DNA of 64,000 bases from Tenrec ecaudatus (GCF_050624435.1 NC_134537.1:12644584-12708583), one strand, 5' to 3'; numbered from the stretch's first letter, positions 45,530 to 57,100 are shown. The notes: generated by a model not told the origin, from the letters alone. A program made the numbers and translations.

Positions 45530-48500
45530 TGAACTGAAGGCTAAGAGAATATTTGCTGACTAGCTGGCTGGGTGAAAGAACACATGCCCTTGGCCACTGA
45601 GCCAGGCACCATCTGTTAAATAATCTTCAGCAAGACACGAAGCAATCCAGGAGCCGCCAGCGAGTTGCTACTTCTGTTCTCAAGGAACACTGTTAATTGG
45701 TAAGAACTTCCATAAGTGTCAAATGATTAACTGTAAAACCGCACTTGGGTAATGAACAAAGCAGGCCAGGCCAGGACAGAGGGCTTGAACGTGTGCCATC
45801 TGCATCTGTCCAGCTGGGTTTTGTCCAGAAGCCACTGATTGCCTTGAGAGTGAGGTGCTAATCAGATGAAACAATACTGATAAAGGCTCTCTCCTCTCAC
45901 AGAGGCAGGACCGAGGGGCTGTGAGACACTTGGTCTGTGAGCCGATCTATGGCTCAGCTTCCTGAGGGGGTAACATAGAATATACAGTCTCTCCTGATGA
46001 GCTTAAGGGCATCACGAGAGGGTTAGCCCAGGAGTCCTGGTGGCGCAGGAGTTAAGCACTGGAAACACCGGCTGTTTCAACCCACTAAGCCCTCCGTGGG
46101 AGAAAACGGTGGCAGTCTGTTTCCATCAAGGGTACAGCCTAGGAAACCCCATCAGGCAGTTGGTTCCCTGCTGCCCTACTGGACCACTCTGGTTGGAATC
46201 CCCTGCACTGCGGTGGGTGGCCCCCTCAGCACAGGGACCGTCACCTGGGAGCTCTTTGCATGTGACTGTTCAGATGAGGGTGTGCTGGCCCCTGTGCTCA
46301 TGGAGCTCACAGCGGGTGACACAGGTTGGTAGTTCCCCAATTTCATGTCAGCTGGATAAGTAAGTGCCAGGGGTGGAATCTAGTGTGTCAATCATGTGGC
46401 CTTCTTCTGAAGATTCTGGGAACGTCCTCTCTCTGCCTTCGTCTTCCCATGGACAAGTCCCGTGGAGACGTGAGAGGCCCTCTCACTGCTTCACCTTCCT
46501 GTTGAGGAGCCACACTTGGAGTGCAGGAGGAGCCACGCGGAGACCCGCACCAGCGCTGAGGTGCCTCCACTGCCATTGGATCCACAAGACTTTGCATCCA
46601 CTGACCTGCAATCTTCCTGTGTGACTGCGTGAGTCTGTAGAAGGATTTCTGGACTAGTACTGGATGTATGGGCTAATATCGGACTTATGGACTTGATCTG
46701 GACTGGGCTGGAATGTTTTCTTACTATACAATTGCTCTTTGATAGAAAGTTCTCTCTTAGACCTATGTCCCTGGCTTTGTTTCTCCAGTCAATCCAGCCT
46801 AACACACACAGGACATCCCAGTGGTGTTAAGGCATGGCTGGCCAGGAGCACACCCCCCCCCCACCCCCATCGCAGCAGCTGACAATCCCTTACGCTCACA
46901 GAATCCTCTGCCTGAATTCATGCAAGGTCATCAATCCCGGGAACAGCAGCAGAGTCGGAAGCTTAGAGAGGCGTCAAAGCTTGTCCGGGCTCATGTAGGG
47001 ATGCTGTACCCCAGGGGTATGGAGATGGAGAGGGTGTGAGTGGCCATCCACCTTTGCTGTTCCAGCACCTATAGTCGATGTCTCTGTCTGGGGTGGCCAC
47101 AGGGATCCTCAGGACCTAGGCTCCTCAAACCCTGTCCTCCCTCCTTCCGCCAGATCCCAGCACATCTGGTCCCTATTCTGGAACCTTCAGTGGCTCTCCT
47201 TGGCCTCCAAAAGAAAGTCTCCCACTGACTGAGCTGCACTCTAGAACAAAGCTTGGAGCTATCATGCGGTACAGGGCACAAAGTGCCAAGAGTGTTTTCC
47301 TGGGAAGGCTACAGTCCGTGGGAGGGATGGGGGCAGACAGAGGTCACTGGCACCACCCTTGTGCCAGCAGTGTGGGTTGGTGACTGAGGAGAGAGGGCCA
47401 TAGAGGGTGACAGCATCTCATCAAGCACCCCCGATCCTGCCCACCTTGCTGCCCCAGGCATACTGAATAGACTCCTGCCCTCCAGACTGACGTTCTGTTT
47501 CTTGATGGACATCAACCTTTCTTGTGGACATTGTTCTCTGCAAAGACCATCCCTTCTGTATCAAGATTTTGGGGTATCTTGCTGATCAACTCTTAGGCCA
47601 CCTTCTTTATGAAGTTGTCTGCGTCCTCCCTCTCCAGAGGGAGGCACATTCTGGACATCAGAGCCCATCCAGTCCTTTCCCCTCTACAGGGGACCCAGGT
47701 TGCTGCTGGCCCCTGGAGTCACCTTCCCTGCACACAAGGACTGCTCAGGCTTGGAGTTTATAAGCAGCCTGGCACAGGGCTCTGACCAAGGGCTAAGGTG
47801 GACCCGGAGCCATTGGGAAGGTCTCCTAGGACCTCAGGATGGCATTTGGCCAGAGGGGCAGGGATGTGTAGCTGAGGGCATATGCAGAGCATCTGGGGGC
47901 CAGTGAAGACTAGACCCTATGATGGAGGATGATGCTGGGGCTGATGGAAAGGTCAATGAGGGCCAGATAGAACAAAGCTGGGCTAGAGCCCAAGACTACC
48001 CACGGGCCACCCAGCTCTTGTGGTGGAGTGGACAGGACAGTCAGGAGGAGCTGGCAGGACATAGGCCGGGACTGCCAGAGCTCAAGGGGCAGGCAACATG
48101 CTCAAAGTGAATGTTTAATCTCTGGACTCCAGGTCCCCCTCGCCTCACAGCCTCAGCCTTTGCTTCCATAAAGGTCAGAAGATTCGGGCCTCCCTGAGAT
48201 GCTCTGTTCCCCCCTGCCCCCCGCCCCGGCCGGCTTTCTGGATGGTCTCACCTCCCTCCCTCTGGGGTAGGGAACTGGGCAGCAGGAGGCCTGAGCTCCT
48301 GGAAGAGGGGCCTACTACCAACTCCTTCTGCTGCTGGGGCCCCTCCGTGCCTCAGTCCCACCTTTGGGGAAGCCACAGAGTGGGGCTAATGATTTCAGAA
48401 GGCCCCTCTTTCTCTGAGGTGGCTGGGCCTGGGACTTTTTCTGCTTGCTGCCTGGGTCTCTCCCAAGAGAATGAAGTGGGCAAAAGGGAATAGGGGGTTT

Positions 48501-49374
48501 CCTTGGGAGTTGTACACAGGTACCAGGCAGACAGGCTCTGGAGCCAAGACGCTACCAGGTGGGAGAACCCAGGCAAGCAGGCAGGCGGGCAGAAAGACAG
48601 CCGGTCGACAAGGGACAGTGACCTCGTCAGAGAACTCGGCAACCAGGCAGACACGTGCGGGTGACTGAACACAGGTCTCAGAGCAGGTAGACAGGAATGG
48701 TGGGCACAAAAGAAAGGGATGGGGCAGAAAAACAGAAGGGAAAACAGAAGTGGAGAAGGTGACTGGGTAGATGGGCAAAGGGACATACAGTGAAAGGGAC
48801 AGACCAAAGGATAGGTACAGCTGTCTAGAGAGACCAGACAGGAGGACAACGGACAGAGATGCGAGCTGGCCGATTGGCCAAAGACCAATGGAAACAGCAA
48901 CCAACCTCCCGGGGGGAGGAAGAGCAGCCGTAGCTGCAGGTGCACAGGATGGACAGAACCAAGACAGACAGAGAGCAGGCTGAATGGCAGGCTTACCTCG
49001 TTCAAGAGGGATGGGGGCCTGCCTTCAGGATAGTCCCAGCCGCTCGCACAGGGCTGCGTCTCATTGAAGCGGTGGCTGAGGATGTCCCCCAGGCTGGCGT
49101 TGGCAGGGGGCGGCCGGAACATGAGGCAGCTCTTGGGGTTGCCACTGGCATCGAGAGGCACACTCAGGTTCAGAGGCAGCGGGGCGCTGAGGTTGAAAGG
49201 GGGGTTCTTGACCCAGTCCACTGAGCAGTGGTGCGCCTCGTCTAGGACCATAAACACCTGCCCGAACATGTAGAAGGCTGAAAGGAAGTTAGGGATACTC
49301 AGGAGTACTATCAGTTGTATCTGGAAACGACCCAGGTCCCCAATCTCAGCCAGGACCTGGGCAAATTGGGCCAT
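39610..49374 (-). CDS. SLC22A13: SLC22A13 (OAT10), urate/nicotinate/orotate transporter, complete
   Basis: SLC22A13 is an apical kidney and gut organic anion exchanger for nicotinate, urate and orotate (family knowledge). Ten coding exons join in frame: 48997-49374, 42729-42832, 42327-42481, 41963-42131, 41588-41708, 41403-41497, 40959-41173, 40716-40824, 39960-40175, 39610-39742, giving 564 residues plus TAA. It starts [20 protein letters not shown], as in human (551 residues). Visible parts are a glycosylated first loop (NLS, NLS, NAS, NET), the SLC22 signature [15 protein letters not shown] after helix 8, YSAELFPT in helix 10-11, LPETRGQ after helix 12, and a C-terminus STYF, a possible PDZ ligand. 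Two oddities are Trp161 in place of the Arg of the DRxGRK loop, and a 13-residue tandem repeat near the end that accounts for the whole length difference from human. The 3' neighbour is its paralogue SLC22A14. Confidence 0.97.
39960..40175 (-). CDS. SLC22A13: SLC22A13 coding exon 9
   Basis: The exon is 216 bp and encodes [20 protein letters not shown] through the last helix to [17 protein letters not shown]. Confidence 0.96.
40716..40824 (-). CDS. SLC22A13: SLC22A13 coding exon 8
   Basis: The exon is 109 bp and encodes [20 protein letters not shown] and [13 protein letters not shown]. Confidence 0.96.
40959..41173 (-). CDS. SLC22A13: SLC22A13 coding exon 7
   Basis: The exon is 215 bp and encodes [20 protein letters not shown] through [20 protein letters not shown]. 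Confidence 0.96.
41403..41497 (-). CDS. SLC22A13: SLC22A13 coding exon 6
   Basis: The exon is 95 bp and encodes [20 protein letters not shown] and VLFCVW, almost identical to human. Confidence 0.96.
41588..41708 (-). CDS. SLC22A13: SLC22A13 coding exon 5
   Basis: The exon is 121 bp and encodes [20 protein letters not shown] through KLSPELLNQ, ending in phase 0. Confidence 0.96.
41963..42131 (-). CDS. SLC22A13: SLC22A13 coding exon 4
   Basis: The exon is 169 bp and encodes [20 protein letters not shown] and helices 5-6 up to FYIW. Confidence 0.96.
42327..42481 (-). CDS. SLC22A13: SLC22A13 coding exon 3
   Basis: The exon is 155 bp and encodes [20 protein letters not shown] and on to [10 protein letters not shown] (helices 3-4). 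Confidence 0.96.
42729..42832 (-). CDS. SLC22A13: SLC22A13 coding exon 2
   Basis: The exon is 104 bp and encodes [20 protein letters not shown] through GPVCD, then TG of a split codon that completes as TGG (Trp) in exon 3; Arg is expected here. Confidence 0.96.
43150..43300 (+). repeat. AfroSINE fragment
   Basis: CAGCAGCCGCTCTCTGGGAG through TTGGCCTTGACTCGATGAA; head missing. Confidence 0.6.
43650..43855 (+). mobile_element. L1-like LINE 3' end
   Basis: TTTATAAATTATCAAGGGTC through GAATGATGAGGGTAACGAAT to CCCCCAATAAAATGATTAAA. Confidence 0.8.
44010..44205 (+). repeat. AfroSINE
   Basis: AAAGCCCTGGGGGAAGTGGT through AGAAACCACCGGCAGGACCT to CTATGAGTCAGCATCGACCC, with a G-run in the middle. 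Confidence 0.8.
44628..44715 (-). repeat. MIR/L2-like remnant hosting SPIN
   Basis: TGTATTATTCCATAGCATTC and GTGGAGGAAACAGGCTGGAG look like an antisense MIR core. Confidence 0.35.
44724..45205. mobile_element. SPIN hAT nonautonomous element, near full length
   Basis: 482 bp from CAGCAGTTCTCAACCTGTGG to GGTGGAGACCCCCTG. Internal blocks GGTCTTAGGAACCGAGACAC, CATCTCCAGGAGGGTCCGTC and ATTTGCCATTAGAAATAAAT match the SPIN internal consensus I remember almost base for base. Flanks GGCTAAGC and GGCTGAGC (7/8) are the 8-bp target duplication. Confidence 0.93.
45266..45475 (-). repeat. AfroSINE
   Basis: CAACGCTGACTCACAGCGAC through GGTAGAGCTGCCCCTGTGAA to CTGTGCCGCCAGGGGTG. Confidence 0.85.
45484..45526. 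repeat. (TG)n microsatellite
   Basis: About 21 TG units directly after the AfroSINE. Confidence 0.95.
46030..46160 (+). repeat. AfroSINE fragment
   Basis: AGGAGTCCTGGTGGCGCAGG through GGGTACAGCCTAGGAAACCC; tail lost. Confidence 0.7.
46325..46806 (+). mobile_element. Solo LTR-like element (fossil)
   Basis: Same family as 8762, 482 bp, ending CCAGCCTAACACA, flanked by CACAG on both sides (exact 5-bp duplication). Confidence 0.75.
48997..49374 (-). CDS. SLC22A13: SLC22A13 coding exon 1
   Basis: It has 126 codons, ATG at 49372-49374, donor AACGAG|GTAAGC in phase 0. It encodes helix 1 and the first extracellular loop with [14 protein letters not shown]. The same frame stays open far into the intron, but homology stops at the donor. 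Confidence 0.96.
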
Positions 49375-51110
49375 GGCTGCAGGCCACCAGCTCTTCAGCG
49401 TGAAGCCACCAGGCAGCTCCGTATCTTCGCTCTGAGGGCACCCGGTCCCCTGGGCAGCGATGGCAGTTGCATTAATGTTTAATCCGGCCTGGGCCAGCCC
49501 CACCTGTCACCACTCTACCCTGGCCTGGGAAGGGGAGCACATGATGGGTTGGTAGAATCCGGGGATGTTTTGTCGACTGAGTAGTACAGACTTAGAGCTC
49601 TGGAGAGGGCCTTTTCTGCTCCAGCGCACGCAAGTGACTGGCCAGAGCTTACAGGGTTGAGTCAACCACCCTTCCCTGGCAGTGTCCTCCAAATGCAACC
49701 AGACTGCTTATGACAGGAGAAGCCAGCGTCTGACGCGCACTCACCACTGGGCCCTGAGGAGTCTGTCGCGAGATCAGCAGAGTCCAAGCCTGCCAATGAA
49801 CTCCGCCGGCAGTTACAAGCTGGCCTCTTGACCCTGCTCCTCTGTGGCCCTCAGGTATGGGGGAGTCTGGCCACCGGAAAGCCAGGAAACCCCCAGCCGT
49901 TTCAGTCTCCTGCCCGTTCAGCCATTACCATGGAGACAAGAGTTGCATTGGGAGCCTCTAATCAAGTACAAAACCCTGAGCACACACACTCCTGTGATAA
50001 AGAGGTGCATGCCGCACCAGAGTGAACCCCGGTCGCTTCAAGCAAGCCCAGCGATAACGACAGGGACACCCAGGACAAAGTCTCCCTGTACAAGGCTGCT
50101 GAGGAAGCCCTGCGGGTGACTGCTCTGAATCTCGGGGATGTCAAGGCTGGGTGCAGGCAGAGCGAGGCAGCTGGGCAAGTTAGGATGCTGACACCTCTGG
50201 GGCCCCGGGGAAACTCAGGGTCTCAGAGAAGAGTGGTCTCTCAGGTGAAAGGCCCACTCTATCCCCGCTGGGGGAAGCCTTCAAGTGTCGTGGAAGGTAG
50301 GGGAGAATCAGAGGAAAAATCCACATGTGCGTGGAAGGACACCGACGAGAGTGCTCCCAGGGGCTTGTGCTGGCTAATCAGTTGGCCTGTGGTTCAGGAC
50401 AACACAGGTGGGTCGTGGTGGAGCGGCAAGGGCCTGACCCATGCTGTATGAGCCCTGCTGCCCCGCCCCAAGCTCTATCTTTCCTTCTTCACGTAGCTTC
50501 CTGGCATGTTCTTGTCCTTAGCACCTGGTCCACCGGACTGTCGTGAAACGAGTGGCTACCTTTGGGGCTTCTCTTCCGGGGAACGGAGATGGAGACACCA
50601 GCCATCTCCCTAGTCCTCCAGGAAAGGGTTTTGCCTCCTTGACCTCCACATAATCTGAAGGTCATGGAGAGGAGGGCCAAAGCCAGGGTCCAAAGCTAGA
50701 AGTAAAAAAAACGTCCTAAAGGTACTGCAGGTCTCCTTATTCCTACCAAAGCACAGTCACGTGTGGCTTTCCAGGGGAGGGGACGTGTGATATCACAAAT
50801 ATCCCATCCAAGGCAAACAGAGGACAGTGTCTGGAGTCAACAGATGCCCTCAAGGAGGCAAAGGTGGCTTGATTCACACTCTCTTCTAAGGTCAGGGCTT
50901 AACCTGAGCGGCCCTCACCCCCACCTCCAGTCCAGTAGTATAGCAGGGAATAATACCCTCTAAAATGGGACGTAGGTGCAAAGCGTCCAGAATTGTAGCA
51001 CACAAGGAATTCTGGCTACAAGGACCATCATTAATTGACTAAATTTCACTGAGCTTTTCTTCCTTGGGACCGTTTGTACCAGCTGGGGACTACTAATGGG
51101 GCTCATCAAA

Positions 51111-51312
51111 ATCCAACCCACTGCCCATGAGTCTATTCTGACTCATGCCAACCCTGTGGGGCAGAGCACAGCTGCTTCATAGGGCTTCCCAGGCTCTGAG
51201 TCTTTACAAAAGCCGACTGCCTCATCTTTCTCCTGCAGAGTGGCTACTGGGGTCAAACCGGTGACTTTAAAATTTTAATTAGCAACTGAGCACTTTAATC
51301 ACTAAAGCATCA
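51111..51312 (-). repeat. AfroSINE
   Basis: AATCCAACCCACTGCCCATG through CTGACTCATGCCAACCCTGT to AATCACTAAAGCATC. Confidence 0.8.
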
Positions 51313-51534
51313 GGCTGAATAAAGGAAACAAGTGATTAAGGAGCTGTTAGTGCTGCCCAAGAGTTGCTTCGTCTGGGAAGATCTGGGCTACTACTCACCG
51401 AATGCCAATGGGAATGTTTCAACTAGCTGACGAAGCCCTGGGATCACTCGATGTCAAGCATTCTGGGGGATTCTTGGCCAATCGACAGGAAGAGATGTGC
51501 ACATGTGACCATCCCATAGGAAGGTGACCCCCAC

Positions 51535-52090
51535 AGAATGCGGATACCATTGAACCAAATCATTAATATCACATGCAAGAGAAAGCTTTGCTGAAGATCA
51601 TTCAGGAACAGCGGCCGCAACACATTGACAGGGAGCGGTCATGTGCGTCTGGGTTGCATCCTCTCACCGTATTTATACATCTGTATACGGGGCAGATAAT
51701 CAAAGAGAAGCTGGATTCTATAAAGAATGCAGTATCAGGATTGGAGGATGGTTTATTAACAACCTGGGATACACAGATGAACCAAGCTTCTTGCTAGAGC
51801 GAGGAGGTCCTGAAGCACTGGCTGATGAAGATCAGAGATTACAGCTTTCAGGATGGGATGACGACTCAAGGTGAAGAAAACCCAAATTCTCAAGCTGGAC
51901 CCAGAGGTTAACATGATAAATGGAGCAACCAGAGGTTAACATGATAAATGGAGCAAAGTGGTCAAGGTAAAGTGACTCCAACCATGAGCTCAAATATAAC
52001 GGTTGTGAGGATGGTGTGAAGATGGACAAGGTTTCGTTCTTACACAGGGCAGTATGAGTTGGCACTGACTCCAGGCATCCAACCAGGGAA
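51535..52090 (+). mobile_element. RTE/BovB-type LINE, internally deleted
   Basis: ACACATTGACAGGGAGCGGT, GTATCAGGATTGGAGGATGG and TTATTAACAACCTGGGATAC match the reverse transcriptase region; AACGGTTGTGAGGATGGTGT and GTTTCGTTCTTACACAGGGC match the 3' end. Confidence 0.85.
51901..51956. repeat. 28-bp perfect tandem duplication in the RTE fragment
   Basis: Two identical units starting CCAGAGGTTAACATGATAAA. Confidence 0.95.
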
Positions 52091-52782
52091 ACAACAGGTA
52101 ACTCAGGATCGATTACTCTCTTAACCATGCTCCTGACTAGTTTGTCGAAGGCTCCCAAGGCCAGCTCTCCCCAGACCCTGTAGGCTCCGACTTCTCCGTC
52201 TAGACATGCCCACTGTGATTTGAGCCTGGATTTAGATTACCAGTGCCACTACCCCTTCTGTGAGCCAGCAGATGTTGCCCTCCTCCTGGTACCTTCCCCT
52301 CATTCAAGGGTATAACTAAGGCCAAAGCGGATGTCAGTCTTGAAGCCATCAATGTTCACCACTAGCACTCTTCTGAGCAGTGTTCAGGAAAACCAGTGGC
52401 CATTACCCTGTCTACAGGGGTTGATGGGTTTGTGCAAGGAGAGGAGAGAGCAGGAGTTTGAGAGGCTGTTAGCTGCCATTCAGTCGGCTGCATCAGGAGT
52501 AAAACGCTGTTTGGTCTTGTCCAGTCTTGGCGATCGTTGGCACATCTGGGTTCAGTGTCAGTGTGCCCTGCTCTGATCCACGGTGTTTCCACTCATCACT
52601 GTTTGGAAGCAGATCCCCAAGTCTTCCTAGTCTGTTTGGACCTGGAAACTGCTGACACCTGCCCACCCCAGACTGTCCTCCTCGGATCCGAAGTGTTGGC
52701 AGCAGCTTGTTGCATCACTACAAGCCCCATAGACAGATGGGCGGTAGACTGGAGGGAACTCTCCCTCCAACAGGAAGCTCTC

Positions 52783-52945
52783 CCTGGTGGCCTACTGGGT
52801 TCCACATTGGGCTGCTAGTCCAAAGGTTCAAACTCACCAGTCACTCCTCGGGGGAAAGATGAAGCTGTCTGCTCCCGTAAAGCGGTAAAGTCTTAGAAAC
52901 TAGAAGGGGGCAGTTGCAGTGAGTTGGAATCGAGTTGATGGCATT
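52783..52945 (+). repeat. AfroSINE
   Basis: CCTGGTGGCCTACTGGGTTC through CAAAGGTTCAAACTCACCAG to GAGTTGGAATCGAGTTGATG. Confidence 0.85.
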
Positions 52946-54114
52946 TCCCCCCTCTTCATATTCTTCAAACATTTCTGGTCAGGGCAGACTAAAGATGATA
53001 CTTCAAATATCTTCCATATTTGAGAATGAATATTCTAGTAAATAAAAATATTTGGAGCCGATGACCTGACCCCAAAGAGCAATCCCTGATCTACTGAACT
53101 CAACATCATTAGGAAGCAGAGCGAAGGGAGCATCATCGTCCTGGTAAACAAGAATGGGAAAGGAGAGGGGGAGTTACACCTCGTGCCCTCTCCTCTCCCT
53201 TCTTTCATACTCACTTCTGAGGAGCCATGCACCTCCTCCCCGGCCAGCAGTCAGCCAGCTGCAGGCCATAGGCCCGAGCTCTACAAGAGCAGAACCCGCC
53301 AACCATCTCCCTCATGGGCCCAGGTGAGCTTCTGCGGGGCACAAGTGGCCATCAGGGAGATCCCTCGTCCAGGTGCGTGACAGGGTTGGTGGTGGGCCTA
53401 CAGGGTCAGTGCAGGCCTGCTCTGACCATCCCCAAGGGGCTCCGTGCATGTGCCATGCTCTACTGTATGAGCCAGTGGAAATAAGGCAGACACCGTGTAC
53501 AAGACACTGATTTTACTGTGTGGGCTGACTGGGAGCCTGGCTGGTCAATCATGGTGTCATGGGTGTGCTTGAGCTGGGCCTTTCCCTTGAGAAAGAGGCG
53601 CTGGAAGAACAGGGTGTTTATTTGGTGATTCTGGGGCCAGGGTGAGGTGGAAGACACTGACCTAAGGGCTTCCAACTGCAAGGAGCCCAAGGCCACTCTT
53701 TGCAGGAGGGGCTCGGGATGGAATGCTGATGACCGGCAGGTGGAGATAATAGAAGGGTGGGTCACACAGTACCACATGGGGAGGAAGAGTCCGGGCGTGG
53801 TAGAAAGAAACGGGATCCTGGTCTGGGGTTTTCACCAACAGCGGGAGCAGAACCAGACCCAACACTCCCGACTAAACAATGAAGCTCATTTCAGACTCCA
53901 CCCAATGGCGTCCCTCCCGGGGTTTCAAACCCCTTGCTGGCTGCCGATGCTGCTGATGCGGTAAGCTGTAGAGGAGAGTTTGCACAGCGAGAGCGAAGTA
54001 CGCTGAGTGTTCTACTCACACGGGACGGGGAGGATTCTCACCCCGGCCCCACTGCTCCCTACTGAACAGCCACTAACATAAAACAGTATGTACACCACTA
54101 CGGACAATCTACTC

Positions 54115-54120
54115 TTTATT
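54115..54120 (-). terminator. Distal poly(A) signal of OXSR1
   Basis: AATAAA on the minus strand at the far end of the repeat-poor block; the distance from the stop fits the long human OXSR1 3' UTR. Confidence 0.65.
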
Positions 54121-57100
54121 GATTAAAAATGAAGGAGACATGCAGTAAAATACAAAGTCCAAAAAGGGTGGGGGATAAAGTCGAATATTTTACATTTTTC
54201 ATAATCTAGCATATGTCATAAGGAGGACCCTCCATTTATTGATACACCATTATTTCATCCTCCAGATTATTAAATAGTATCAGCTAACTCTAGGATTTGG
54301 CTTAGAACTTAAGCAAAAAACCCAAACGAATCCACTAGTCTTTTGGGAAGACCACATTTTCACAAACAGCATTGGCACAAGTGACCTTGCGCTACACTCA
54401 GTCCCCAGCCTGGGGACTTAGCGACAGCGGTGCCCACTGACCTCCCACTCTGGAAAAAGGAAAGGGCGGGGCTGCTCACGGCATCACCTGCTGTCCCCCC
54501 ACTCAGCCAGTTTCTGGTCAGTGATTTGCTCAGCCAGCAGCAAAGGGGTCTACGACATATCATGCACAAAGAGAAACACTGTCCGGGGCTTCCCCGTGCC
54601 TCTCCTCATTCCTGGCACCACAAACAAGGAGCTGAAAAGGAGAGGGAGTCTCGACCCGTGTCTACTGTGGTGCCTGCCCCGATGCAGTGTCACGTGAAGG
54701 TCAAGGTGGAGAATGTGCACGGGCACCGGCCTTCCTCCACATAGAAAGCTACACAAACTAGAGCGAGGCCACCAACCTTTGGATTCATAAAGACGGGTTT
54801 GTTCGAAAGCAAAAACAAAACGCAACAAAACAAAACACACTTTAAGATGATGCCAACGAGGGAATCGATCACCTGTTTCCTACCTCATGCCCATCTCACC
54901 TTCCTGACCCCTCACCAACACCCCAAAAGAAATGGAGGACGAAACACTCAATCCTTTCCCAGCAAGCTGGTCGGCTTTCTTTCCCCCGCCCCCCCCACCC
55001 CTAAGCAGGCGCCTTCCTCTCATCAGCCCTGGCCCTCTTATCGACTTTCCTCCAGCCCCTCACCCCACACTTCCTCCCTGACACCCACTCCCTTCCTCCA
55101 AATGCCTTCCCTCCTGGGGCAGATGCGAAAGCCAGGACTCAGACGGAACGTGAAGTGTGACCGACAAGTTGTGGGGCGAGCTCCCAGAGAGGCTCCAAGA
55201 CAGAACTCGCTGCAGCGATCTCGGTCATCAGGGCGCAGGATCGGCCCTGGCTGTGCACCCACTCTGCTTCCCTAGAAAGTGCAGGCGAGCGATTGGCAGA
55301 CAGACCAGGAAGCAAGCAAAGAAAACAGCAGGAATCGAACAAAACAAAACACAAAATCAACCCCATTGATTATTCACATATTGCATAAGAGTGCTCTTAT
55401 TTGAACCTAAAGAATAATTTATATTATTTCTGTAGAAAATCAGATGAACACGGTCTACTCATCAACCCTAAAGGTCAGGGCACATGTGGTTCCCCCTCCC
55501 CAGGGCCAGTGCAGGAGAGGCAGAAGGCAGCAGGCAGCGTCTCCTTTATTGCTGTAGGAAGCCGAGCTCTGTGGACACCGTCGTTTCCTCATGACTTGGA
55601 GGCCAGGCAAACTCCTTTCCATGGGAGGATGGAGAAGGACAAGATCTCCCAGTTTAATTCTTAAAGAGTTGAAAAGACTTTCAACTCATGATACGAATCG
55701 TGATTCTTCCTGTTCAGAAATCGCCTCTAGGAAAACTTACCCTTAGAAGTCATTACTCCATGACTTCCCTAAAAACAGTCCCCAGGTCCTCTCTGATGAT
55801 GCGGAGGCTGAAGGTGGCCGCCGTCAGGTGTGTTGCACCAGCTGAAGTTAAGGCGAGCAACCCTTTCCTCCTGGAGGGAGCAACGGAGAAGGGGGGTGCC
55901 GGAGGCAGCTTCAGCAAAACGCTCAGGAAGGACAGGAGCAGGAGGACGGTACACGCTGGCTGCCTCCATCCGAGGCTGTGCTTTTTGCCTAACAAAGGTT
56001 GCTAGAATTCACATCAGGTACAAAGAAAGTAACACTAAATTAAATTCTCTGGGTCCAGCTGATCAAGTTTTAACGGCTACTTCCATGGTCAGGAGATATC
56101 CCAAGATGCTCGAGTCCCAGCAGGAGTGGGCAGACAGGTGATGAAGAACACGAACCAGCTGCTCGCTCCCGTCCAGGGCTGTCGCTGGAGCAAGGCAAGA
56201 CTGAGCCGACCATCTCCCTCCGGGGGTCTCGTGGCTCACGGGCCACATCTCAGATGGACGGAGAGAGGGGACATGGGCAGTGAGTTTACTAACGGAACTC
56301 TTCCAGGGGATGCTGGCTACCGGAGATCCAACTTTTCTTTCCGTCGGGGAGCGAGGGACAATGATGGTGGGGAGAACATAAAGACCGACCTCTGATGCTC
56401 CTAGCCAGGGAGGTTTGTGGCTGGGTTCTTTGGCAGTAGTGGGTTTAGACCAACAGAAGCAACAGAGACGTGCATGTGTGTGTGTGTGTGTGTGTGTGTA
56501 ATCTCCTTAGGCTGCCTCTTCTGGGCTCAGCTGATGCTGAGCTGAGCAAATCCAATTAGTTTCCCATCATCAGGAATATCCGAGCCTTCGACACCAGATG
56601 CCTGAGAACCAAACAACATGAGAAGCTGTGAGGTGTTTATGAACAAAGCTCAGGTAGTGATCAGAACGCATGTGGAGACTGTGGGAAGGCAGGCTGTGGG
56701 GAAGAGGTCCCTGGGATGCCAACAGGAGGCTGACGAAGGTGTCTCTTCTAGAAAGGACGGGAGTCTGGATGGACCCACCACTGGAGGGAGACTGACTAGT
56801 GATCTCTCTTGAGCACAGCCAAGGGTCTGTACTTTGGGTGAGGTGGCAGTGGTGGAGAGAGGGAGGTTATTCAAAGGGAGACATCAGCCCTGGGCTTCCA
56901 GGAGGCCGGTCAATATTCTCATGACTCTGGGAACAGGGAAGCTGCTTTCTCGGGTCTGCTGGGTGTGGGGTGTGGGGTGTGTGTTGAGGGCAGGAAGTGG
57001 GAGGAATGAAGGACGGATACCAGTTTGAAAGTGACAGATCGATTCGACTGAGGCTCGTCCACAATTTTCTGCAAATTAGCTGCCACTGCAATCACACAAA

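Larger units (their letters stand above)
42833..48996 (-). other. SLC22A13 intron 1
   Basis: A 6.2-kb intron with AfroSINEs, a SPIN element, an L1-like tail, an LTR and a (TG)n tract. The stretch 46830-48990 holds no recognised repeat or exon. Confidence 0.7.
49375..54099. other. Spacer between SLC22A13 and OXSR1
   Basis: It holds the presumed SLC22A13 promoter next to 49375 (no CpG island), AfroSINEs and an RTE fragment. No gene was recognised; 49400-51100 and 53000-54100 show nothing I can name. Confidence 0.6.
54100..56526 (-). other. OXSR1: OXSR1 3' untranslated region
   Basis: About 2.4 kb follow the stop. They are almost free of the SINE and LTR copies that crowd the rest of the window, as expected of transcribed sequence under constraint. 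A (TG)n tract lies at 56471-56499. A second AATAAA (55545-55550) could give a shorter isoform. Confidence 0.75.

Noticed and set aside
48352-49503. A single long open frame of 383 codons on the minus strand
   Set aside because: Only 48997-49374 matches SLC22A13; the frame runs on past a good donor (GAG|GTAAGC) into intron and its later part is low-complexity Leu/Ser/Pro sequence.
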